A DNA stretch of 34,990 nucleotides from CAYWTX01 sp964461295 (GTDB taxonomy: Bacteria > Planctomycetota > Phycisphaerae > SM23-33): positions 1 through 34,990 of the forward strand of contig CAYWTX010000696.1 in NCBI GenBank assembly GCA_964461295.1, in the 5' to 3' direction. A program made the position numbers and the translations under genes. Position 1 is the stretch's first letter, and every line of letters begins with the position of its first letter. Below, one piece after another: positions 7,778 to 14,248 of the stretch. The notes below the pieces were generated by a model. It was not told the DNA's origin and did not search any database. It was given only the letters and a program-made list of their open reading frames with translations.

Positions 7778-10093
7778 ATGAAACCAGCCATCCGTGCGAT
7801 GGTCGTACTCGCGGCCGCTCTCGCCGCGATGCCTTCACCTTCGCGAGCCGATTGGCCCGAGTGGCGCGGGCCCTCGTGCAGCGGCGCGGCGTCGAGCGGG
7901 TGCGAACTGGTCGACTCGCTGGACAAGGCTCGCCTCGCCTGGAAGAGCGAGCCGGTGGGACTGTCCGGTTGCGGGCATGGCAGTCCCGATCACCTCGCCA
8001 CCGGGTTCTGCGACCCCGTCATCGCCGGCGGGCGCGTGTACCTCTTCTGGTTCGAGCGAAGCGGAGAGGGGCGCGTCGAGTGGGAGCGGATCGCCCATTC
8101 GAGGTCATTCGGCATGCGGCTGATCAGGGAGGCCTACCGCGATCCCAATGAAGTCGACGGCCAGAGCCGCTACAACGCCGACGACGTGATCCTGTGCCTG
8201 GACGCGGCCACTGGCCGCCCGCTGTGGAAACGCGTGTTCCGCGAAAGGGGGTTCAACCATCGCAAGGTGTACAGCCCCCTGTGCGTGCCGGCCGTCAGCG
8301 GCGGCAGGCTGTACGCCCTCGGGTCGGCCGGCAGCGTGTACTGCCTGGACGCGGTCACGGGCAAGTCGGTCTGGCGGAGCGATGTGGGCAAGGCGGCCGA
8401 GCAGTTCGAGCAGATGCGGGAGTTGTGCGCACGGACGGGCGTGCGCGGGTTTGAGCCGATGGCGTTCAATCACGCCGTCAGCGTGATCGACGGCGTGGTG
8501 GTGGTGGGCGACAGCGGCAGCCCGCTGGGCGGGCGTGGCGGCGACGCCCGCGAACGCGACGCGGGCATGGTGGGGCTGGACGCCGCGACGGGGAGGCGAC
8601 TGTGGCAGGTGCCGCATTGCCTGCACCGCTGGGGCATGCCCGGGCGATGGCGCCACCAGGGACGCGAGTATGCCGTCGCGGCGTGCGGAACGCGCATGGT
8701 GGCCTTGGCGCCGCCAACGGGCAAGGTGCTGTGGGAACTGGCGGGGCCGGTAAGCGATTCGGTGACGCTGGCCATCAGCGGCGACTACGTGGTGGTCAAC
8801 ACCAACAAGACGAAGGACCCCAAGGGCGACGGGCCGACCTGCTACCGGCTCGGACTGGAAGGCGCGACGAAGCTGTGGTCGCTGCCGCCGGCGGGGTCGC
8901 TGTTTATCTGCCACGTCGGCGCGGCCATCCTGGGCGAGCACGCCTACGTCCTGACGTCCGATGGGTTGCAGTGCGTGGAACTGGCCGGCGGCAAGGTGCT
9001 GGGAGCGATCCGGCCCTTCGGACATGCCTACTCCGGCTACGCCGGCGGCGACGGCATGCTGTGGGACCCCAAACTCAAGGCCGTTGGCGCCTGGCCGAAC
9101 TTCAGGCCGCTCGACGGGCAACTGCCCGATGCGCCGACCACGGGGTTCATCCACTCGCCCGCCTACGCCGACGGCCGTGTGTATCTCCGCGGGCGGACGA
9201 ACATCTACTGCTACGACTTCCGGAAGAACGCGGCGGCAGCGACGCCCGGCGGCGCGCCGCCGGCGACCATGCCTGCGGCGGCGGACGCCCCCGAGCCGAT
9301 CCCGCCCGTGCCGCAACTCATTGCCCTGCTCAACCGCGGCGACTATGCATCGGTGATGCGGGCGTGCGATGCTCTTGAGACGCTCAAGTCCGACGCTGCC
9401 CCGGCCGTGCCGGCCCTGGCGGCCCTGCTGAAGGCCGACCAGCCGGCGCTGGCGGTGGCGAAGACGCTGTGCGCGATCGGCCCCAAGGCGGCCCAGGCCG
9501 TGCCGACGCTGCTGGCGCTGGCCAAGGGCGACAACGAGGAACTGGCCTACCACGCGCTGAAGGCGGTGATGCACGTCGGTCCGCCCAAGGACCTGATGGG
9601 CGAACTGATCGACCTGGTGGTGAAGCACCCATGGATGGGCGACAAGGTGGACGGCGCCGTTCTGCCCGGGTACAGCTCGTACGTGGCTTGCCTGCTGAGC
9701 CTGGGCGGCCCCGACGCCGTGGGGCTGCTGCTGGCCAAGGCGCAGGCGAACTTCGACAAGTCGGCGAAGATGCGCGGGCTGCCCTCGGGCGACCTCATCG
9801 GCGACTACATGGCCGGAGCGAACATGATCACCGCGGCGTGCATGGCCGATCCGAAGGCCAAGGCCGACGTGCGGAAGATGGTGGAAGCCGTGATGGAAGC
9901 CAACAAGGGCAAGAACCTCGCCACGGCTGGACAGCGTCTGCGGCTGATACAGATGGACCTGGCCGGCACGATCGACCTGAAGGACCCCTGGGGGGTCGCC
10001 AAGGTGCGGGCGGACAGCGAGGCGAAGAAGGCCGCGGAGCAGCAGGAACTGAAGGCCAAGGCGCCGAAGACGCCCGGCGGCGATGAGGAGTAG
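7778..10093 (+). CDS. Exported PQQ-like beta-propeller protein with HEAT repeats
   Basis: 771 residues. A signal peptide (basic start, hydrophobic MVVLAAALAAM, cleavage near SRA-DWPEWRG) directs export. Residues about 25-480 carry repeated blade motifs such as VYCLDAVTGKSVWRSDVG, ILCLDAATGRPLWKRVF and VGLDAATGRRLWQVP, typical of PQQ-like quinoprotein or BamB-like propellers. The opening DWPEWRGPSCSG is characteristic of planctomycete members. A Pro/Ala linker (about 483-505) leads to HEAT-like helical repeats (PAVPALAALLKAD, QAVPTLLALAKGD) and a charged tail. No cofactor-binding role can be shown; a structural or protein-binding function is equally possible. GGAAGG lies upstream of the start. 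Confidence 0.85.
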   Translation: MKPAIRAMVVLAAALAAMPSPSRADWPEWRGPSCSGAASSGCELVDSLDKARLAWKSEPVGLSGCGHGSPDHLATGFCDPVIAGGRVYLFWFERSGEGRVEWERIAHSRSFGMRLIREAYRDPNEVDGQSRYNADDVILCLDAATGRPLWKRVFRERGFNHRKVYSPLCVPAVSGGRLYALGSAGSVYCLDAVTGKSVWRSDVGKAAEQFEQMRELCARTGVRGFEPMAFNHAVSVIDGVVVVGDSGSPLGGRGGDARERDAGMVGLDAATGRRLWQVPHCLHRWGMPGRWRHQGREYAVAACGTRMVALAPPTGKVLWELAGPVSDSVTLAISGDYVVVNTNKTKDPKGDGPTCYRLGLEGATKLWSLPPAGSLFICHVGAAILGEHAYVLTSDGLQCVELAGGKVLGAIRPFGHAYSGYAGGDGMLWDPKLKAVGAWPNFRPLDGQLPDAPTTGFIHSPAYADGRVYLRGRTNIYCYDFRKNAAAATPGGAPPATMPAAADAPEPIPPVPQLIALLNRGDYASVMRACDALETLKSDAAPAVPALAALLKADQPALAVAKTLCAIGPKAAQAVPTLLALAKGDNEELAYHALKAVMHVGPPKDLMGELIDLVVKHPWMGDKVDGAVLPGYSSYVACLLSLGGPDAVGLLLAKAQANFDKSAKMRGLPSGDLIGDYMAGANMITAACMADPKAKADVRKMVEAVMEANKGKNLATAGQRLRLIQMDLAGTIDLKDPWGVAKVRADSEAKKAAEQQELKAKAPKTPGGDEE

Positions 10094-10222
10094 GCGGGTC
10101 TGGAGAGGGATGCCGCAGCCGCGAACCGCGCAGCCGTGGCGCCCCCGAGCGGTCGCTTCCCATGGTTCCATGCGTGCCGGAAGCTCAGGAGGGGGTGCGC
10201 AAGTTCGGCGAACCGACGGCGA

Positions 10223-10723
10223 TCACCCTTTGCCGCCGTACAGCCGTCGGACGTCGTCGAGCACCTCGGCCGGCACGAGTTCGCAGACATCGCCGCCGCC
10301 GGCGGCGATCTGGCGGACCAGCGTCGAGGAGATGTACCAGTACCGCGGCGCGGGCAGCACGAAGACCGTCTCCACGCCGGAGACCTGGCGGTTGGTCAGG
10401 GCGACCTGCGACTCGAACGTGAGGTCGGCCGGGCCGCGAAGCCCCCGCAGGATCGCGCACGCCCCCGCACGGGCGGCGAACTGGATCGTCAGCCCGCTGT
10501 AGATCTCCACGCGCACGTTGCCCATGCCGGCGACGGCCTTGCCGACCAACTCGGCCCGCAGAGCGGCCGGGACGCCGTTGGCTGCCTTCGCGGGGTTCTC
10601 GCCGAGGGCGACGATGGTCTGGTCGAACAGGGCGGCGCCCCGTCGGATGATGTCGAGGTGGCCGTTGGTAACCGGGTCAAACGTGCCGGGGAAGACGGCG
10701 AGGCGTGTTCGGTTCTGGCACAT
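10223..10723 (-). CDS. coaD: Phosphopantetheine adenylyltransferase
   Basis: 166-residue enzyme of coenzyme A synthesis that transfers AMP from ATP to 4'-phosphopantetheine, giving dephospho-CoA. The nucleotidyltransferase signature is clear: FPGTFDPVTNGHLDIIRR (with the T/HxGH site) near the N-terminus, ILRGLRGPADLTFE in the middle and YISSTLVRQIA towards the end. Length matches the family. The start at 10723 gives MCQNRTRLAVFPGTF, the usual distance to the motif, although no strong ribosome-binding site is visible. It converges on the beta-propeller gene and stands alone, as is common for coaD. Confidence 0.96.
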   Translation of the reverse strand: MCQNRTRLAVFPGTFDPVTNGHLDIIRRGAALFDQTIVALGENPAKAANGVPAALRAELVGKAVAGMGNVRVEIYSGLTIQFAARAGACAILRGLRGPADLTFESQVALTNRQVSGVETVFVLPAPRYWYISSTLVRQIAAGGGDVCELVPAEVLDDVRRLYGGKG

Positions 10724-10810
10724 GGATGGAAGTGTCAAGTGTCGAGGCGAGTGTGTCAAGGGGTGCGAGGAAGGTCTGTCATTGCCGCCGAAGCGGCGCA
10801 GGACAAGGAC

Positions 10811-10978
10811 ATGGTCGTCGGCAACGTCTTTGCGGCGGGCGAAAGCCCCGCCGAAAGAGAGAAAAAGGACCTCGCCCTGATACGCGAAGGCAAGGCGCAC
10901 CTGAAGAGGGTGATCGAGACGCTGCCGGGCAGCGACGAGGCGAAGCAGGCGCAGGCGTTGCTGAAGGCGATCGAGTAG
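10811..10978 (+). pseudogene. Short coding remnant, TPR-like C-terminal end
   Basis: A 55-residue open frame with strongly GC-rich third positions, so it looks like real coding sequence. Its end (HLKRVIETLPGSDEAKQAQALL) resembles the last helix pair of a tetratricopeptide protein. In-frame GTG codons at 10751 and 10763 could extend it slightly. There is no clear ribosome-binding site and no full domain. I read it as the surviving tail of a longer gene; a genuine small protein is the alternative. Confidence 0.4.
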
Positions 10979-10989
10979 AACCAACGTCC

Positions 10990-11034
10990 GCGCGGGCAAA
11001 GCCCGCGCTACGGGGTCCGTTCGTCCGGCCGGAC
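10990..11034. repeat. Palindromic repeat elements
   Basis: GCGCGGGC (10990-10997) and GCCCGCGC (11001-11008) form a perfect 8-bp stem with an AAA loop. It is followed at 11023-11034 by the perfect palindrome GTCCGGCCGGAC. The stretch lies between two gene fragments, 12 bases after the first ends. It could serve as a terminator hairpin, but no T-tract follows; a REP-type repeat is more likely. The rest of 11035-11172 shows no gene. Confidence 0.6.
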
Positions 11035-11172
11035 ATTCCGGTCGGCCGCCGCGCCGACTTGCGGGGCTGCGCCCGCGAGCCGGCGGGCACGTCCCCAAGC
11101 TTTCGAGACGGCGGGGCAGGCGGCATCTCGTGGCAGGGCGCGAGAAGCCGTGCGTGCACGCGCGGTCTGTTC

Positions 11173-11310
11173 TCAGAGCCTCGCGAAGCTCGCCGCCGCG
11201 TCGGCGGCGCGGTCGAACACCCGCTCCATTTGCGGCTGGATGCGGTCGTAGAGGGCCCACTTGCCCTCGAAGTCCAGTTCGGTGTGGCAGACAAGGACGA
11301 TGTGCGTCAT
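11173..11310 (-). pseudogene. N-terminal gene fragment, polysaccharide deacetylase-like start
   Basis: A 45-codon frame that begins MTHIVLVCHTELDFEGKW and continues YDRIQPQMERVFDRAADA before a stop. GC-rich third positions and an AGG-containing ribosome-binding site show that it was a genuine gene start. The opening resembles the first strand of polysaccharide deacetylase-like proteins, where an Asp follows a hydrophobic strand. Downstream of the stop the sequence turns into GC-rich repeat and no other frame carries on the protein. I infer a gene truncated by rearrangement next to the tRNA. The family assignment is tentative. Confidence 0.5.
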
Positions 11311-11340
11311 GGGCGACCTCGCTCGGCAAGCAACGATACG

Positions 11341-11368
11341 TTGCGTACTCGCCAAACGCGAGTATAAT
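11341..11368 (+). promoter_or_regulatory. Candidate promoter of tRNA-Pro
   Basis: A perfect TATAAT (11363-11368) lies 16 bp after TTGCGT (11341-11346). The tRNA begins at 11384, so a transcript would start about ten bases before it, a normal arrangement for tRNA genes. The same transcript would run on into the GIY-YIG gene. Confidence 0.6.
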
Positions 11369-11383
11369 CGCTTGCGGCTGTGG

Positions 11384-11458
11384 CGGGGCGTAGCTCAGCT
11401 TGGCTAGAGCGTCTGGTTTGGGACCAGAAGGTCGCGAGTTCGAATCTCGCCGCCCCGA
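11384..11458 (+). tRNA. tRNA-Pro (anticodon TGG)
   Basis: All arms fold perfectly: acceptor CGGGGCG/CGCCCCG with the C1:G72 pair typical of bacterial tRNA-Pro, D stem GCTC/GAGC, anticodon stem TCTGG/CCAGA around loop TTTGGGA (TGG anticodon), variable AGGTC, T stem GCGAG/CTCGC around TTCGAAT, and discriminator A at 11458. CCA is not encoded. It would read CCA and other proline codons. A sigma70-like promoter lies just upstream, and the next gene begins at the very next base. Confidence 0.97.
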
Positions 11459-11722
11459 TTGGTGGAGTACTTCGTATACATTCTGAGGTCGCAACGCGAC
11501 GGCAGTCTGTATGTCGGACAGACTCAGAACGTGGCTGAGCGATTGGCCCGTCACAACAATCCGACCGAAGGCACGTATACCTCCAAGCGTGGCCCATGGG
11601 TACTGGCCCACAGTGAAGCGATTCCGGATCGTGCGGCGGCCGTGCAACGGGAACGGTTCCTGAAGTCGTGCGCGGGCGCTGCCGAGAAGAGAAAGCTGGC
11701 GGCCATGGCTCAGCTTGGCTAG
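11459..11722 (+). CDS. GIY-YIG nuclease family protein abutting tRNA-Pro
   Basis: 87-residue single-domain GIY-YIG protein, the catalytic fold of UvrC, some homing endonucleases and many stand-alone bacterial proteins. The core is complete: YFVYILRS, GSLYVGQT, the helix with catalytic Arg in AERLARHN, and the Glu-containing QRERFLKS. The frame opens with TTG at 11459, the first base after the tRNA, or GTG at 11462; any ribosome-binding site would lie inside the tRNA and none is obvious. The last residues (MAQLG) and the TAG stop are encoded by a degenerate copy of the tRNA D-arm. Expression presumably depends on processing of a tRNA-mRNA transcript. Whether it is a mobile nuclease or a domesticated protein is unknown. 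Confidence 0.88.
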   Translation: MVEYFVYILRSQRDGSLYVGQTQNVAERLARHNNPTEGTYTSKRGPWVLAHSEAIPDRAAAVQRERFLKSCAGAAEKRKLAAMAQLG

Positions 11723-11767
11723 AGCGGCCCTTGGGGCAGGTCGCGAGTTCGAATCTCGCCGCCCCGA
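11708..11767 (+). pseudogene. Decayed second copy of tRNA-Pro
   Basis: Positions 11708-11726 repeat the D-arm of the intact tRNA (11393-11411) base for base, and 11738-11767 repeat its variable loop, T-arm and 3' acceptor strand (11429-11458), 30 identical bases. Between them the 17-nt anticodon arm is replaced by 11 nt (GCCCTTGGGGC), which leaves a 4-bp stem with a 3-nt loop and no anticodon. The 5' acceptor strand is gone, replaced by the nuclease coding sequence. It cannot be a working tRNA. The direct repeat flanks the GIY-YIG gene. Confidence 0.85.
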
Positions 11768-11780
11768 CTTGCCTTGCACA

Positions 11781-11808
11781 AAGCCCTCCAGTTTGAGCTG
11801 GAGAGCTT
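11781..11808. terminator. Hairpin after the tRNA/GIY-YIG unit
   Basis: AAGC-C-CTCCAG pairs with CTGGAG-A-GCTT around a 6-nt loop (TTTGAG), giving ten pairs with one mismatch. It lies 14 bases after the decayed tRNA. A run of T is absent, so intrinsic termination is only a possibility; it could equally be a repeat palindrome. The remaining bases to 11974 hold no gene. Confidence 0.4.
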
Positions 11809-11974
11809 CCTCGTCGTATGAGCGGGAGTTACGATATGCGCCAATCCTGCGGCGGTTCACGGGGATGACGAGGCGACTGGACGATGGATCAGGCGAGAAG
11901 CCCTGAAGGGGCGACAGAGAACCTCCAGCGTGGGCCAAGCGGGGAGTTCCGATTCTTCCACAAACTCTCAAGCA

Positions 11975-13855
11975 TCAGACGCCGGCGCGGGCGAATTCCT
12001 CCAAGCCGATGACGCCCTGGCGCAGCCGCTGAATCGCGGCCGCGCGCAAAGCGCCGCCGCCCATGGCGGCCGACACCGCCATCGCGACCGGCTCGGGCTT
12101 GCCCGTGCGGATCGCCCGCCGCACGCCGGCGTCGGGCACCAGCACGGCCGCCAGGCCCATCGTGCCCGCGTACCCCGTGTGCCCGCAGGACGGGCAGCCC
12201 ACCGGCCGGCGGGCGCTGGCCAGGTCCGCGGACGAAAGCTCCAGACGGGCGTGGTCGTCGCCGGCGGCGGCAGCTCCAGCGAGGTGCGGTTGGGCGCACT
12301 GCCCGCACAGCCGTCGCGCGCGGCGCCAGGCAATCACCGCCTTCAGCGCCAGCGCCAGCGACCACGGCTCCAGGTTCATCTCCAGCAGCAGGGCGACGGC
12401 GTCGGCCGCGTCGGCGGCGCGAACGCCCGCCAGCACTGTCGAGCCCGCCAGCGCCAGCAGCAGCGCCGTGGTGGCCGTCGAGGGATCGAGCAACTCCTCG
12501 ACCACCACGACGTCGGCGTCCTGCCGCCACAGCCCCTGCGCCGCGCGCGCCGTCGTCTGGCCCGCGAACGGGTCCAGTCGCACGCGGTTGGCGCCGGCCA
12601 CGTCGGTGCGACCCAGCGACTCGAGCGTCACGATGCTTCGCGTGCCGCCCGCCAGGCCGGCCAGCGCGGCGAGCCAGTCGCCCCCGCCGCCGGCGGGCGG
12701 GCCCGCAACCAGCACCAACCCCCCGCCGCCGGCGGCGACCAGCCGCTCCAGTCGCGTCACCTGGGCCTCGTCGAGGCCCAGGTCGGCGAACGTTCGCGCC
12801 GGCTGGGCCGCCGGGCAGACCACCAGCCGCGGGCCGTGGGCGGTGGGGAAGCTCGTCAGCTCCATCGCCACGGTCCGCCCGTCAAACGGGTAAACGAAGC
12901 AGCCTCTCTGCGGTTGGGCGCGGTCGGCCGCGGCGAGGCCGGCCAGGCTGAGGAGATGGTCGATCAGCTTCGGCGGCATGCCTTCGGGCAGACGGGCGTG
13001 GAAGTTGGGCTTGTCCTGCAACAGGCCGTCGACGCGCAGGCGCAGGGCCAGGCCGTCGGCGCGGCTCTCCAGGTGTACGTGCGTGGCCGAGCGGCGCAGG
13101 GCGTCGGACAAGACAGCGTGAGTGATCTGGGCCGCGACGCCGCAGTCGGGCGTGGCGGCAGCGGCATCGTCCGCGCGCGGCCCGCAAGTGGGGACGGACG
13201 CCGGTTCGCCTGTGTCCGCTTCCGCGGGCGCGACGGAGGAGTCCTCCGACTGCGGCGGCACATTCGGAGCGGCTTCGCCGGTTGGCGCGGAGGCGCCATC
13301 GCGCTCGACGCCCGCTTGCGGCTCGGACGCCTCCGGCGCCGCGGCCTCCACCGGCGCCCCCGGCGCGGAAAGCCCGATGGGCGACTTGATCCTCGGCGTC
13401 TCCCGCGACACGGCCTCGAACGCCTTGTCCTCCGTGAAGTGCGCCCCGGCCGGGCCTTCATCGCTCGCGGGCGGGGTCGGCTGGTCTTCGACGGCCGTGG
13501 TCGCCGCCATCGAGACGGGCACGTCCAGCAGGGCCGACCTCTCGCCATCCTCCACGGCCTGGTCAACGGCGCCGCCTCCTTCGGCATCGTTTGATGCAGC
13601 GGTCGGAGCGGGCGCCCTTCGCGGCGCCGCGGGCGGCGTCTGCCGCTGTTGGCGGGCCATTGTGGACATAAGCTGTCCGATATCGACGCCGCGCTGCTTG
13701 AGGAACGTCACCAAGGCGCGTTCGGAGACGCGAATCGAGCCGTCGGGCAGGCGAAGCGTCGCCAGCCAGCCCTCGCGGATCCACTTGCCGACCTCCAGGG
13801 GCGTCATGCCCAACAGGTCGGACACCTGATGTGCCGTGAACAAGCGCTCCATCAT
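11975..13855 (-). CDS. HTH domain joined to a GspE/PilB-like domain lacking Walker A
   Basis: 626 residues. Residues 1-65 are an excisionase/MerR-like helix-turn-helix (RLFTAHQVSDLLGMTPLEVG, then WIREGWLATLRLPDGSIRVS). Residues about 66-240 are a Pro/Ala/Glu-rich linker. From about 240 the protein follows type II secretion/type IV pilus ATPases: ALRRSATHVHLESR (usually SDIHIEP), LRLRVDGLL, a divergent Walker B region DADVVVVEELLD near 448, and the C-terminal zinc-binding pairs CGQC near 515 and CPSCGHTGYAG near 555. The Walker A loop, normally GPTGSGKTT, reads AGPPAGGGGDW near 385, without the Lys, so ATP hydrolysis is unlikely. GAGGA precedes the ATG at 13855. It may be a DNA-binding regulator or an inactive partner of a true GspE; the function is unknown. 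Confidence 0.8.
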   Translation of the reverse strand: MMERLFTAHQVSDLLGMTPLEVGKWIREGWLATLRLPDGSIRVSERALVTFLKQRGVDIGQLMSTMARQQRQTPPAAPRRAPAPTAASNDAEGGGAVDQAVEDGERSALLDVPVSMAATTAVEDQPTPPASDEGPAGAHFTEDKAFEAVSRETPRIKSPIGLSAPGAPVEAAAPEASEPQAGVERDGASAPTGEAAPNVPPQSEDSSVAPAEADTGEPASVPTCGPRADDAAAATPDCGVAAQITHAVLSDALRRSATHVHLESRADGLALRLRVDGLLQDKPNFHARLPEGMPPKLIDHLLSLAGLAAADRAQPQRGCFVYPFDGRTVAMELTSFPTAHGPRLVVCPAAQPARTFADLGLDEAQVTRLERLVAAGGGGLVLVAGPPAGGGGDWLAALAGLAGGTRSIVTLESLGRTDVAGANRVRLDPFAGQTTARAAQGLWRQDADVVVVEELLDPSTATTALLLALAGSTVLAGVRAADAADAVALLLEMNLEPWSLALALKAVIAWRRARRLCGQCAQPHLAGAAAAGDDHARLELSSADLASARRPVGCPSCGHTGYAGTMGLAAVLVPDAGVRRAIRTGKPEPVAMAVSAAMGGGALRAAAIQRLRQGVIGLEEFARAGV

Positions 13856-14248
13856 GCTGTCCTCACGCCGGACATCTTCGCATGGGACGCCCAGGCGGTC
13901 AAGCGATGGAACGGCCCGCCTCTGAGCTTGGCTGGAGTGGTCGCCGCGGAGACGGATCGCGAGTTGGGATCCTGCCGCCCGATCGTCCGAACGACAAGGC
14001 CCTTCAGCAGCCACTGGGGGGCTTTGTCCTGGCTTGTGCGCCGCCTGTGGCTGCTCCCGCGGTGGCGCACGCGGCGCGGGCGCTGGAGGTCCTGGTTGCC
14101 CTTCCCGGCTGGAAAGGCGCAGACGCGGAAACCCTCGTGCGTCCGGCAGCAGGGCTTCGTCCTGGCGGCGCCAGCCGGTATGATCGGGCTTCGCGTCGGA
14201 CGGTTCCTCTGGCCCGCCGGCATGGGCAGCCCGTTATAAGAGCTAGGT
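13856..14248. other. Divergent intergenic region
   Basis: 393 bases between the HTH-GspE gene and the fused transporter gene, which point away from each other, so promoters for both should lie here. A weak candidate on the plus strand is TTCGTC (14156-14161), 17 bp, TATGAT (14179-14184). Open frames in both directions exist but translate to low-complexity sequence. No repeat comparable to the others was found. Confidence 0.35.

Noticed and set aside
11708..11767. Second functional tRNA-Pro
   Set aside because: It has no anticodon and no matching 5' acceptor strand.
11307..11971. Minus-strand frames running through the tRNA
   Set aside because: They contain GRRDSNSRP, the known spurious peptide from reverse translation of a tRNA T-arm.
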